This document shows, piece after piece, positions 1 through 7,580 of a DNA stretch of 64,000 nucleotides. Location: contig NZ_JBAJII010000001.1 of NCBI RefSeq assembly GCF_036867195.1, forward strand, positions 3,472,001 through 3,536,000, given 5' to 3'. The stretch comes from Arthrobacter sp. Soc17.1.1.1 (GTDB lineage Bacteria > Actinomycetota > Actinomycetes > Actinomycetales > Micrococcaceae). Under the pieces are notes generated by a model, which was given only the letters and a program-made list of their open reading frames with translations, did not search any database and was not told where the DNA came from. A program made the translations under genes and the position numbers. Positions within the stretch are counted from its first letter, which is position 1. Each line of letters begins with the position of its first letter.

Positions 1-911
1 TAGGGGCTGAGGATGGTGTTGGCCTTCGCGATGATCTCGGCGATGGTGGTGCTGCGGATGGCCCCCTTGGTCGCGGGATCCACGTCGCCGAGGTCCACGT
101 ACATGCGGAACAGGTGCCCGCCCTCCCGCGGGATCAGGAGGATGCTGCCGCCGGACCCCGACTGGATGGCGCACTTGCGGCGGATGTCGGGGAAATCGGT
201 GACGGCGACCGCGTCCATGACGCCCCACGCGTGGTTGGCCTGGTCACCCGTGAGGCTGCAGCCGATGGCCTGGCGGACCTTGCTGCGGGCGCCGTCGGCC
301 CCGACCACGTACCGGGCGCGGACGGTGCGCTGCTCGCCCTCGCGGTCTCCGGCCGTGCGCACGAGGGTGACGGCGACGGGGTACTCCTGCGCGTCGTCGA
401 CCTCGAGTCCGGCGAACTCGAAGCCGTAGTCGGGCTCCATGCGGGTGGGCGAGTTCTTCATGAACTCGCCGAAGTAGTCGAGCACACGCGCCTGGTTGAC
501 GATCAGGTGGGGGAACTCGCTGATGCCGGTCTCGTCGTCCTCGGGGCGCGCGGTGCGGATGATGCGGGAGGAATCTGCCGGGTCCGGCTTCCAGAAGGCC
601 ATCTCGACGATCCGGTACGCCTCCTCGGTGATGCGCTGGGCGAAGCCGAACGCCTGGAACGTCTCGACGCTGCGGGCCTGGATGCCGTCGGCCTGGCCGA
701 TGGGCAGCCGGCCCGGCCGGCGCTCCACGATCCGCGTGGTGATGCCCGGGAACTGCGAGAGCTGCGCGGCGGTGATCATGCCGGCAGGTCCGGTGCCGAT
801 GATCAGGACGTCGACCTCGTCGGGGAGCTCCTCCGGACGGTCGAGACCGACACCTGCTGCGGGCTGGACCCGGGGGTCGCCCGAGACGTAGCCGTGGTGG
901 TGGAATTGCAC
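1..911 (-). CDS. FAD-dependent aromatic ring hydroxylase, N-terminal part (runs off left edge)
   Basis: Only about the first 303 residues are in the window; the C-terminus lies beyond base 1. It belongs to the p-hydroxybenzoate hydroxylase / phenol 2-monooxygenase group, cytosolic flavoproteins that use NAD(P)H and O2 to hydroxylate phenolic rings. The start is GTG at 911, six bases after GAGGA. Visible features are a dinucleotide-binding strand and GTGPAG at residues 39-44, the motif NQARVLDYF, and the FAD-contact motif DGARSKVR followed later by WGVMDA. The overall look is closest to 3-hydroxybenzoate 4-monooxygenase (MobA-like), but the substrate cannot be read from the N-terminal half. 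It is not part of the hpa operon, which starts at 7581, although its product could feed ring-cleavage routes. Confidence 0.85.
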   Translation of the reverse strand, partial: MQFHHHGYVSGDPRVQPAAGVGLDRPEELPDEVDVLIIGTGPAGMITAAQLSQFPGITTRIVERRPGRLPIGQADGIQARSVETFQAFGFAQRITEEAYRIVEMAFWKPDPADSSRIIRTARPEDDETGISEFPHLIVNQARVLDYFGEFMKNSPTRMEPDYGFEFAGLEVDDAQEYPVAVTLVRTAGDREGEQRTVRARYVVGADGARSKVRQAIGCSLTGDQANHAWGVMDAVAVTDFPDIRRKCAIQSGSGGSILLIPREGGHLFRMYVDLGDVDPATKGAIRSTTIAEIIAKANTILSP

Positions 912-952
912 GGGCTGTCCTCACTTCGTCGTGGTGGTGCCGCTGCCGATTG

Positions 953-1024
953 CTGCGTTCGATAATCGAACGCAGTGTTCTACTATCGTGACGCGATGCT
1001 AGCCCGGGCAGGGGCAGGACTCAA
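953..1024 (-). promoter_or_regulatory. Promoter and perfect 11-bp dyad upstream of the aromatic hydroxylase
   Basis: Read on the minus strand, TTGAGT (1024-1019) and TAGCAT (1001-996) are separated by 17 bp, which fits a housekeeping promoter for the hydroxylase starting at 911. Just downstream of the expected start of transcription is a perfect inverted repeat, CTGCGTTCGAT-A-ATCGAACGCAG (953-975), with 11-bp arms and a single central base. The position suits a repressor or IclR/MarR-type binding site. No adjacent regulator gene is visible, so the binding protein is unknown. Confidence 0.55.
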
Positions 1025-1078
1025 GGGTGCGAACCGACGACGCCGATCGTCTGCCCGCGCCGTGGCTACGATCGCAGG

Positions 1079-1552
1079 ATGACGAGTCTCCTGGATCAGC
1101 CCGAGTGGCACCACGCAGCATCCGCATCGACGGCGATGACGAGGGATGCCGCGCAGGAGTGGCTCGACGCGTACGTGACCGCATGGAAGCTCTACGACGA
1201 ACGAGCGATCGCCGACCTCTGGTCCGAGGACGCCGTGTGGCACTACCCGTTCCAGATCCGCGCCGTCGGACGCGAGGAGATCGTCGCCCAGTGGATGAGT
1301 GAGCGTGATGCCTTCATCGGGGAGTCCTTCGACGCCGGCTACCACCCGGTCGCCGTCGAGGGAGACCGGGTGGTCGCGCATGGACGGACCGTGTTCTACC
1401 ACCCGGGGAGTGACCGCGTGGTCACGGCCTACGACAACATCTGGTTCCTGCGGTTCGACCACCTGGGGCGCTGCTCCGAGTTCCACGAGTGGTACGCCGG
1501 CCGTCCTGAGGACGAACCGGATCGCGCGGTCCCCCAGCGCAGCGCTGATTGA
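1079..1552 (+). CDS. NTF2-like / SnoaL-like protein
   Basis: 157 residues with the NTF2-like cone fold pattern: an N-terminal helix (TRDAAQEWLDAYVTAWKLYD), a WSEDAVWHYPF strand, a central helix, and C-terminal strands with VVTAYDNIWFLRFD. Such proteins are small isomerases, dehydratases, polyketide cyclases or ligand-binding proteins, so no specific reaction can be assigned. The start is ATG at 1079. It has no good ribosome binding site but sits six bases after TACGAT, the spacing of a leaderless actinobacterial transcript. An internal ATG at 1136 is an alternative start. A second NTF2-like gene follows at 1594, and the two may share a role. Confidence 0.7.
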   Translation: MTSLLDQPEWHHAASASTAMTRDAAQEWLDAYVTAWKLYDERAIADLWSEDAVWHYPFQIRAVGREEIVAQWMSERDAFIGESFDAGYHPVAVEGDRVVAHGRTVFYHPGSDRVVTAYDNIWFLRFDHLGRCSEFHEWYAGRPEDEPDRAVPQRSAD

Positions 1553-1593
1553 CGGGGTGGACGGCGGGTGCCGCCACGCGTCAGGATCGGCGT

Positions 1594-1929
1594 ATGCCTC
1601 TGTCGCCGCAGGAGACCGTCCTCGAATTCTCGCGTGCCTTCCGGGAGCAGGACGAGGCACTCGCCCTCTCACTGATGGCCCCGGAGTTCGTCTTCACGAG
1701 CCCCCAGGACGACCATCTGGACCGGGACGCCTGGCTGCAGCGCTGCTTCCCCTCTGCCGGCCATTTCGACGCACCGGCCATCACCCTGCAGATCGTCGAG
1801 ATCGGCGGCGTCGTGCTGCACCGCTACGAGTACGCCGTCGCGGGCCGCACCTACCGCAATGTCGAAGCGACCCGGGTGCAGGACGGGCGTGTGCACGACG
1901 TCGAGGTGTACTTCGGCGGGGCCGTCTAG
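1594..1929 (+). CDS. NTF2-like (ketosteroid isomerase-like) small protein
   Basis: 111 residues from ATG 1594. A longer TTG-started reading from 1549 would overlap the previous gene's stop region and adds an unconserved-looking tail, so it was not used. Visible are the helix PQETVLEFSRAFREQDEALA, the loop ALSLMAPEFVF and paired strands ending in GRVHDVEVYFGGAV, typical of SnoaL/KSI-like proteins. It lies 41 bp after the gene at 1079. The reaction is unknown, and catalytic residues cannot be assigned without a structure comparison. Confidence 0.65.
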   Translation: MPLSPQETVLEFSRAFREQDEALALSLMAPEFVFTSPQDDHLDRDAWLQRCFPSAGHFDAPAITLQIVEIGGVVLHRYEYAVAGRTYRNVEATRVQDGRVHDVEVYFGGAV

Positions 1930-1969
1930 GTCGGGCATGGTGCAGTCCTGCACCGGATATCTTGACTGC

Positions 1970-2608
1970 ATGCGCTTCCGTACCCTCTCCGCACTGGTTG
2001 TTCTCGCGACGGTTGCGACCGGGTGCGCGAGCACGCCGGATCCCGCGTCCGTGACCGGCATACCGGAGCCCTGGTTGCAGGACACCGCCGACGGGTGGGC
2101 GGAATCGGACGCCTTCGGCGGCAACACACCGGTGCTGAGCAATGACCCCTGCGAACTCGGAGACGCCGTACCCGGCATCCTCGACGAGGATCCGACGATC
2201 ACCGATTCCGGTTGGGGCTCCTACGGTGACGACCCGACGGCCACCGACTCCTACCGATACCTCTGCGACTTCTGGTCGAAGGGACGCTACGCCGGTTCGC
2301 TCCAGCTGATCCAGGCCCCCGACAGTGCGACCGCCGATCAGACCCTGCAGCTGTTCGTCTCCCGGACGGACACCGCGGACCAGGAGAACACCGTCACCAC
2401 CGTCCAGGCCGGGCAGCTCGAGGTGCACGTCCTCGCCCGCTGGTACCCCACCAATCCGCAGGGGGAATACCAGGCCATGTATCTGGATACCGCGCACCAC
2501 GCGCTGGTCGTGCTCGAGGTGAACTCACTGAGCTCCACGGATTTCGCTGGCTACTCGGACGACGGCGTGGCGGCCGACCTCCTGGCCGCACTCGCCTCCG
2601 GGAGCTGA
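1970..2608 (+). CDS. Small secreted lipoprotein, function unknown
   Basis: 212 residues. The N-terminus MRFRTLSALVVLATVATGCA is a lipoprotein signal peptide with lipobox ATGC, so the mature protein should be anchored by Cys19 on the outer face of the membrane. The rest is acidic and rich in D, S, T and G, with two further cysteines (DPCELG and YLCDFW) that could form a disulfide. No enzymatic motif was recognised. The start at 1970 has no Shine-Dalgarno sequence but lies six bases after TATCTT (1958-1963), so the transcript is probably leaderless. The start codon also lies in an inverted repeat, TGCAGTC (1941-1947) with GACTGCA (1964-1970). Confidence 0.7.
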   Translation: MRFRTLSALVVLATVATGCASTPDPASVTGIPEPWLQDTADGWAESDAFGGNTPVLSNDPCELGDAVPGILDEDPTITDSGWGSYGDDPTATDSYRYLCDFWSKGRYAGSLQLIQAPDSATADQTLQLFVSRTDTADQENTVTTVQAGQLEVHVLARWYPTNPQGEYQAMYLDTAHHALVVLEVNSLSSTDFAGYSDDGVAADLLAALASGS

Positions 2609-2680
2609 CCGGGACCAGCAGCCCGACCACGCGGGGTCGAGGTCCACTCCTACTGGCGCTCCAGCCCGCTGCGAGGTGCA

Positions 2681-4416
2681 TCAGGCGAAAACGAGGTCGA
2701 CCCGTCGGGAGTAGCGGACTGGGTGAGGAGTGGGTGAGGCTCGGTGATCCGGCGCGTGGCGCGTCGAGCCCCGCGAGTGACGATTCTCGTGACCGCTACC
2801 GGGCAGGGGTGGGGCGGTGGATCGGTAGGTGTGGCCGGTGGGGGTGCGGACCTCGATGGTGTGTCGGGCACCGGGTGCGGCACGCGCGGTCGGGGTGGTC
2901 CTCCAGCCGGGACGTTCCTTGGTGTGGTTGCACGCCTCGCACAGCCCGGCCCCGTTCGACAGGATCGTCGGCCCGTCGTCGTGCCAGGGCACCACGTGGT
3001 CATAGTGCCGGATGGGCGCATCACAGTACGGAGTCCGGCACGCATCGTCCCGGGCCTGGAGGAAGCGGCGCTGCCCCGGCGTGAACAGCCGGGCCTTCGA
3101 ATCGACCGCCACCAACTCCCCGGCGCCCGGAGCGGTGTAGAGCCTCCGGAGCCACGCCTCGAACCCCTGTCGGGAGTCCTTCCGGCGACGGGAGCGTGGC
3201 TCCGGTCCTGATGCCGATCCGGGCCCGGCTCCGGCAGGGATCCCGTCCGGGAGACCGGCTCCGTGCTCGCCGGGCCCGGACGGCTGCTGGGTGAGGAGCG
3301 TGCGGGCCCATGCGGCGGGCACGATCCCGTACCCGGGCACCCGGGCACCCGGGCCGGCTCACTGTCGCCCTGGAACAGCGCCCGGTCGGTCATGATCAGC
3401 TGCACCTCCACCCGCGACACCCCGCCGGGCACGCCTGTGACCCGCTCGACCAGCGCATCGGCCATCACCTGGCCCCGGCCCCGCTCATCACCCTGGGCCC
3501 GGCACGTGTCGGCGTACCGGGTCAGCTCGGCATGCACCGCCACTCCCTCGGTCACCGGCAGCAGGGCCGTCAGATAGGTCATGGTGTCCGGTGCCGGGCG
3601 CAGACTCACGCACCGGTCCCCCGCCGCACGGGCCGCCCGGCCGACGACCGAGCGGGGATCCCTGCGATACGCCGCCGCCCGCGCGGCAGCGACGATCCGC
3701 CGGGTCCCGGCCCCCTCGAACACTCCCGTCTCGGCGCTGAGGTCCTCATCGACCGCGCACCGATCCGCCGCCGACAGGCACGCGGTCTCCCGCACCAGCA
3801 GCGCTGCCCGCCACTCGCTGACCTGCCCCGATTCCAGGGCCGTGAGCGTGTGCGGCATCTCTGCCACCAGTGCCCGTGCCAATCCCAGCAGCATCCCGCC
3901 CCGGGCCGGGGACTCCCGCCGGGCCAACGCCACCTGCGCCGCCACCCCCTTGCCCCGCTCCGCGGCCGGAACACCTGCCGCCGCCTGGGCCGTGCGCTCG
4001 GCCACGTCGAAGGCGACCGTGGTCCGGGCCTGCCGGGCAGAGAGCAGGGACTTCAGATCCTCACACGCCCTGATCTCCTCGATCGACTCCGCACCAGCGG
4101 CTCCGGGCGCGAGAGACACCAACGCGCCGATCAGATCCCGTACCGACGCGATCCTCATGAGACCCGAAGGGCCGGCGGCGGCACCGCCCCCACGGGTGGA
4201 CGGCACAGCGACACCGCGCGGCGCGTCACCGGACCCGGCTGCCTGGTCGAGAAGGCCCCGCAACCGATCGATCAGCTCGGCACTCCCGGGGCCCGCGGGA
4301 AGGGAAGCCACCCGGTCCAGCACCTCGCGAACACCGGCGGTCCGGACCGCCGCGCACCGCGAAGCGCCACCTGTCCCGGTGATGTCCTCGAGCGGCGCCT
4401 CCCGGCTGCTGTCCAT
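2681..4416 (-). pseudogene. DUF222 - HNH endonuclease (13E12 repeat family), frameshifted
   Basis: The gene reads as two frames. The first (4416 to about 3356) carries the DUF222 region, from MDSSREAPLED to RVEVQLIMTDRALFQGD. The second (about 3331 to 2681) carries an HNH nuclease domain with RRFLQARDDACRTPYCD, YDHVVPWHDDG, GLCEACNHTK. The frames join at three tandem copies of an 8-bp unit (3332-3355). Removing one unit gives EPARVPGYGIVPAAW and an uninterrupted protein of about 575 residues, the normal size for the family. The total length minus 8 is divisible by three. These genes are often multicopy in actinobacteria and their function is poorly known. As sequenced, the nuclease domain would not be made unless slippage occurs or the extra unit is a sequencing error. 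Confidence 0.85.
3332..3355. repeat. Triplicated 8-bp tandem repeat that breaks the DUF222-HNH gene
   Basis: Three consecutive units: CCCGGGCA, CCCGGGCA, CCCGGGCC. Because the unit is 8 bp, every gain or loss of one copy changes the reading frame. Two copies would keep the gene at 2681-4416 open; three copies close it. Such a tract is prone to slipped-strand mispairing. Confidence 0.85.
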
Positions 4417-4683
4417 ACCCCATGATCCCGCCCGCCACCGACACTATGAGGCCACACGTGCCGTCGTCGGGACGCGGATCCCCGACAGGTCAGAACCCGT
4501 TCCGCATCCGGATCATCCCGCCCCGACGGCCGCGAACCGCCTCGACCCAGGGCCCCGGATCATCCGCTCTAGCACGTCTCGACCGGGCAGGAAACTGATG
4601 CCACCGGCGGCCGGGCGGACGTAGCGTTGGTGTGAACTGCTCGAGAGAAGCCGTCGTCGAGAGCCCGCCGTGAGGAGCACCCC

Positions 4684-6345
4684 ATGACCGATGTCGCCAG
4701 CCAGCCGCCCGCCGAAGGGGACGACCGCCCTGTCCTGACCAATCGCCAGGGCCACCAGGTCTACGACAACCAGAACTCCCGGACCGTCGGCGCCCGCGGC
4801 CCGGCCACCCTCGAGAACTACCAGTTCCTCGAGAAGATCACCCACTTCGACCGCGAGCGCATCCCGGAACGCGTGGTCCACGCGCGCGGATTCGTCGCCT
4901 ACGGCGACTTCGAGGCGACGGGTATGGTCGGCGACGAACCGATCACCACCTACACCCGGGCCAAGCTCTTCTCCGAGCCGGGCAAGAAGACCGACGTCGC
5001 CATCCGCTTCTCGTCCGTCATCGGCGGCCGGGACTCCTCCGAAGCTGCCCGCGATCCCCGCGGCTTCGCCGTGAAGTTCTACACCGAGGACGGCAACTGG
5101 GACCTGGTGGGCAACAACCTCGCCGTGTTCTTCATCCGCGACGCCATCAAGTTCCCCGACGTCATCCACTCGCTCAAGCCGGACCCCGTCACGTTCAGGC
5201 AGGAACCGGCGCGCATCTTCGACTTCATGTCGCAGACCCCCGAGGCGATGCACATGCTCGTGAACCTCTTCAGCCCGCGCGGCATCCCGGCGGACTACCG
5301 CCACATGCAGGGCTTCGGCGTCAACACCTACAAGTGGGTCAATGCCGACGGCGACACCAAGCTCGTGAAGTACACATGGCAGCCGCAGCAGGGCGTGAAG
5401 AGCCTGACCGAGGAGGACGCCGCCAACATCCAGGCCACGGATCTCGGTCACGCGTCGAAGGACCTGTTCGAGGCGATCGAGCGCGGCGACTACCCGAAGT
5501 GGGATCTGTACGTGCAGCTGATGGACGACGGCGACCACCCGGAGCTCGATTTCGACCCGCTCGACGACACGAAGACCTGGCCGGAGCAGGACTTCGTGCC
5601 GAAGCTGATCGGCACCATGACGCTGAACAGGAACGTCTCGGACCACCACAACGAGAACGAGCAGATCTCCTTCGGCACGGGCGTCCTCGTGGACGGCCTC
5701 GATTTCTCGGACGACAAGATGCTCGTGGGCCGCACGTTCAGCTACAGCGACGCCCAGCGCTACCGGGTGGGCCCGAACTACCTCCAGCTGCCCGTCAACG
5801 CGGCGAAGCACGCACCCGTGCACACGAACCAGAGCGGCGGGCAGATGTCCTACGCGAGGGACCTCGCGCCCGGGCAGAACCCCCGCGTCAATTACGAGCC
5901 CTCGATCACCGGCGGTCTCCGCGAGGGCGAGTACCCCACACATGACGAGCAGGGGCCCGAGATCCATGGGCGCCTGACGCGCAAGCGCATCCCGCTCACC
6001 AACGACTACCTGCAGGCGGGCCAGCGCTACCAGCTGCTGGAGCAGTGGGAGAAGGACGATCTGGTGGGCAACTTCGTCACGCTCATCGGGCAGGCGGCAC
6101 GCGCGGTGCAGGAGCGCATGGTCTGGCACTTCTACCTCGTCGACGACGAACTCGGAGCCCGCGTCGGTGCAGGCCTCGGCATCGGCCTCGACGAGATCAA
6201 GGACCTGCCGCCCCTCGCCAGCCAGACCCTGTCCGACGACGAGCTGGATCGCCTGAAGAATCTGGGCAACAACGGACCGCGCGATGTCGAGGGACTCACC
6301 ATGACGCACTGCGTGCCCAACGAGCACGTGGTCGTCACCCGCTGA
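4684..6345 (+). CDS. katA: Heme catalase
   Basis: 553 residues, a small-subunit type monofunctional catalase that converts H2O2 to water and oxygen in the cytosol. Distal heme residues are His66 (VVHARGF) and Asn144 ([14 protein letters not shown]). The proximal heme ligand is Tyr354 in [10 protein letters not shown]. The family signature region [18 protein letters not shown] is complete. The start is ATG at 4684, eight bases after GAGGAG. The gene stands alone: upstream is the divergent broken DUF222-HNH gene and downstream the convergent RidA-like gene. No peroxide regulator (Fur/OxyR type) is adjacent, so its regulation cannot be read here. A long open frame on the opposite strand is only a shadow of this gene. 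Confidence 0.97.
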   Translation: MTDVASQPPAEGDDRPVLTNRQGHQVYDNQNSRTVGARGPATLENYQFLEKITHFDRERIPERVVHARGFVAYGDFEATGMVGDEPITTYTRAKLFSEPGKKTDVAIRFSSVIGGRDSSEAARDPRGFAVKFYTEDGNWDLVGNNLAVFFIRDAIKFPDVIHSLKPDPVTFRQEPARIFDFMSQTPEAMHMLVNLFSPRGIPADYRHMQGFGVNTYKWVNADGDTKLVKYTWQPQQGVKSLTEEDAANIQATDLGHASKDLFEAIERGDYPKWDLYVQLMDDGDHPELDFDPLDDTKTWPEQDFVPKLIGTMTLNRNVSDHHNENEQISFGTGVLVDGLDFSDDKMLVGRTFSYSDAQRYRVGPNYLQLPVNAAKHAPVHTNQSGGQMSYARDLAPGQNPRVNYEPSITGGLREGEYPTHDEQGPEIHGRLTRKRIPLTNDYLQAGQRYQLLEQWEKDDLVGNFVTLIGQAARAVQERMVWHFYLVDDELGARVGAGLGIGLDEIKDLPPLASQTLSDDELDRLKNLGNNGPRDVEGLTMTHCVPNEHVVVTR

Positions 6346-6386
6346 ATCCGCCGCAGTCCGTCCGGCCTCGGGCTGAGGGGAGGATC

Positions 6387-6803
6387 TCAGGTGTTCTGAT
6401 CGAGCACCGCTGCGACGGCCTCGATCTCGACGAGCTGGTCGTCGTACCCGAGAACCGTCACGCCCAGCAGTGTGCTCGGCACGTCATGGTCGCCGAAGGC
6501 GGCCCGCACCACGTTCCAGGCGGTGACGAGGTCCGCCTGCCTCGAGGACGCCACCAGCACCCGCGTACTGATCACGTCGGAGAGCGAAGCACCGGCCGCC
6601 TCGAGGGCCTGAAGCATGGTGTGGACGCACCGTCCGGCCTGCGCTGCGTAGTCGCCCTGGCCGACCGTGGCGCCGTCCTCGTCCAGTGGGCACGAGCCGG
6701 CCAGGAAGATCATCCGCGCCCCCGCCGGGGCTGTGGCCGCGTACGCATACTGGGCGACATCCGAGAGGGCATGTGAGCGGATCAAGGTCACGACCGGATC
6801 CAT
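6387..6803 (-). CDS. RidA-family protein (YjgF/YER057c/UK114)
   Basis: 138 residues. RidA-type proteins are small trimeric enzymes that hydrolyse reactive enamine/imine intermediates released by PLP enzymes, or have related roles in catabolic clusters. Visible features are the N-terminal strand region, the FLAGSCPLDEDGATVG segment, and the helix QAGRCVHTMLQALEAAGASL. The C-terminal strand LLGVTVLGYDDQLVEIEAVA replaces the usual VEIE(A/V) ending. The invariant Arg of canonical RidA appears at TRVLVAS rather than the classical position, so it is probably one of the Rid subfamilies (Rid4-7) and not RidA proper. The start is ATG at 6803 after AAAGGAGAA; the longer frame to 6851 has no ribosome binding site. 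Confidence 0.8.
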   Translation of the reverse strand: MDPVVTLIRSHALSDVAQYAYAATAPAGARMIFLAGSCPLDEDGATVGQGDYAAQAGRCVHTMLQALEAAGASLSDVISTRVLVASSRQADLVTAWNVVRAAFGDHDVPSTLLGVTVLGYDDQLVEIEAVAAVLDQNT

Positions 6804-7127
6804 GAGGGCGTTCTCCTTTCGACGACGAACGCCAGTCTGCCATCGGCCCACCCGTCACCGTTGCATACGTCCCCGGACAGGCTGCAGGCCTGCGCCGGAA
6901 CCGATGACATCGTCGGCGTCACGACCCGGCTGCCCGTTCCGCGAGCTCCTCCCGGGAAAGTGCGCGCGGCCCCTCCCTCCCGGAGAGATCGAACGGTACA
7001 GTCACGGCGGGGGATCATTCTTCGGGACCGGGCGCTCAGCCTGCCTTCCGCCCTTTCGTGCACGTACCATTCCACGCTTCCCGCGCGCCTTCGCACGCGC
7101 GGAAGCCATCACGCAGAAGGAATCACC
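6804..7127. other. Intergenic stretch without a recognisable gene
   Basis: 324 bp between two divergent genes. It must hold the promoters for the RidA-like gene (minus) and the DUF4190-like gene (plus). I see no convincing -35/-10 pair, no long dyad and no coding frame with plausible composition. TACAGT near 7000 is a possible -10 for the plus-strand gene, but this is weak. Confidence 0.4.
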
Positions 7128-7385
7128 ATGACTCAGCAGCCCTACAACACCATGCAGAGCGCCAATGGCGTGTCGCCCGAGGCCGGCAAGGCCAAGACCA
7201 CCTCCCTGGTCCTCGGCATCATCGGCCTGTTCATCCTCGGGATCATCCTCGGCCCCCTCGCCATCATGCAGGCGAACAAGGCCGAGCGACTCGGTGCCCG
7301 CGCAACAGCAGGGAAGGTCCTCGGCATCATCTGCACGGTCTTCGGCATCATCGGCCTCATCTTCACCGTGCTCAACTTCGTCTAG
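7128..7385 (+). CDS. DUF4190-like small membrane protein
   Basis: 85 residues with a short Gln/Asn-rich N-terminus and two transmembrane helices: roughly 26-48 (TSLVLGIIGLFILGIILGPL) and 62-84 (GKVLGIICTVFGIIGLIFTV). The polar loop MQANKAERLGARATAG between them is typical of the DUF4190 family, found across actinobacteria. The function is unknown. The start ATG at 7128 follows AGAAGGA with a good spacing; the longer upstream frame has no support. A strong hairpin directly follows the stop codon. Confidence 0.8.
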   Translation: MTQQPYNTMQSANGVSPEAGKAKTTSLVLGIIGLFILGIILGPLAIMQANKAERLGARATAGKVLGIICTVFGIIGLIFTVLNFV

Positions 7386-7399
7386 CCTGCAGTCGAAGA

Positions 7400-7461
7400 G
7401 TCCTCGACGCCGACCGGCGTCGAGGACACCCGGGACGGGACGTCACGAGCAGTGGCGTCCC
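7400..7461. terminator. Two hairpins, probable transcription terminator
   Basis: First hairpin: GTCCTCGACGCC (7400-7411) and GGCGTCGAGGAC (7416-7427), a perfect 12-bp stem with loop GACC, starting 15 bases after the stop at 7385. Second hairpin: GGGACGTCAC (7437-7446) and GTGGCGTCCC (7452-7461), a 10-bp stem with one G-T pair. There is no U-tract, as is common in high-GC actinobacteria. It separates the small membrane protein gene from the hpa operon promoter. Confidence 0.7.
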
Positions 7462-7515
7462 ATTCCGGGTGCAAGGCACGCACCGTACCTCCCGGACCTC
7501 AGCCGTGCCCCACCC

Positions 7516-7573
7516 TTGACGGGCCCTCCCACCCCTGCCTAGGCTTCGTATACGATTTCGTACTCGATGAGGA
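7516..7573 (+). promoter_or_regulatory. hpa operon promoter with FadR-type operator
   Basis: TTGACG (7516-7521) and TAGGCT (7540-7545) are 18 bp apart and form a good promoter. Directly after the -10 is the perfect palindrome TCGTATACGA (7546-7555), which matches the consensus t.GTa(N)tAC.a of the FadR subfamily of GntR regulators and would cover the start of transcription. The ribosome binding site GAGGAG lies six bases before the GTG at 7581. The GntR/FCD regulator encoded as the second gene of this operon is the obvious ligand-responsive repressor. Confidence 0.65.
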
Positions 7574-7580
7574 GCCACGG

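Noticed and set aside
4513..6327. 604-residue open frame opposite the catalase gene
   Set aside because: The catalase on the plus strand has all family motifs and a ribosome binding site; the minus frame has no recognisable domain and is a shadow caused by high GC at codon position 3.
7452..7580. Upstream extension of the FAH-RraA protein to 7452
   Set aside because: It would include the terminator, promoter and operator region; GTG 7581 has a good ribosome binding site and the domain starts just after it.
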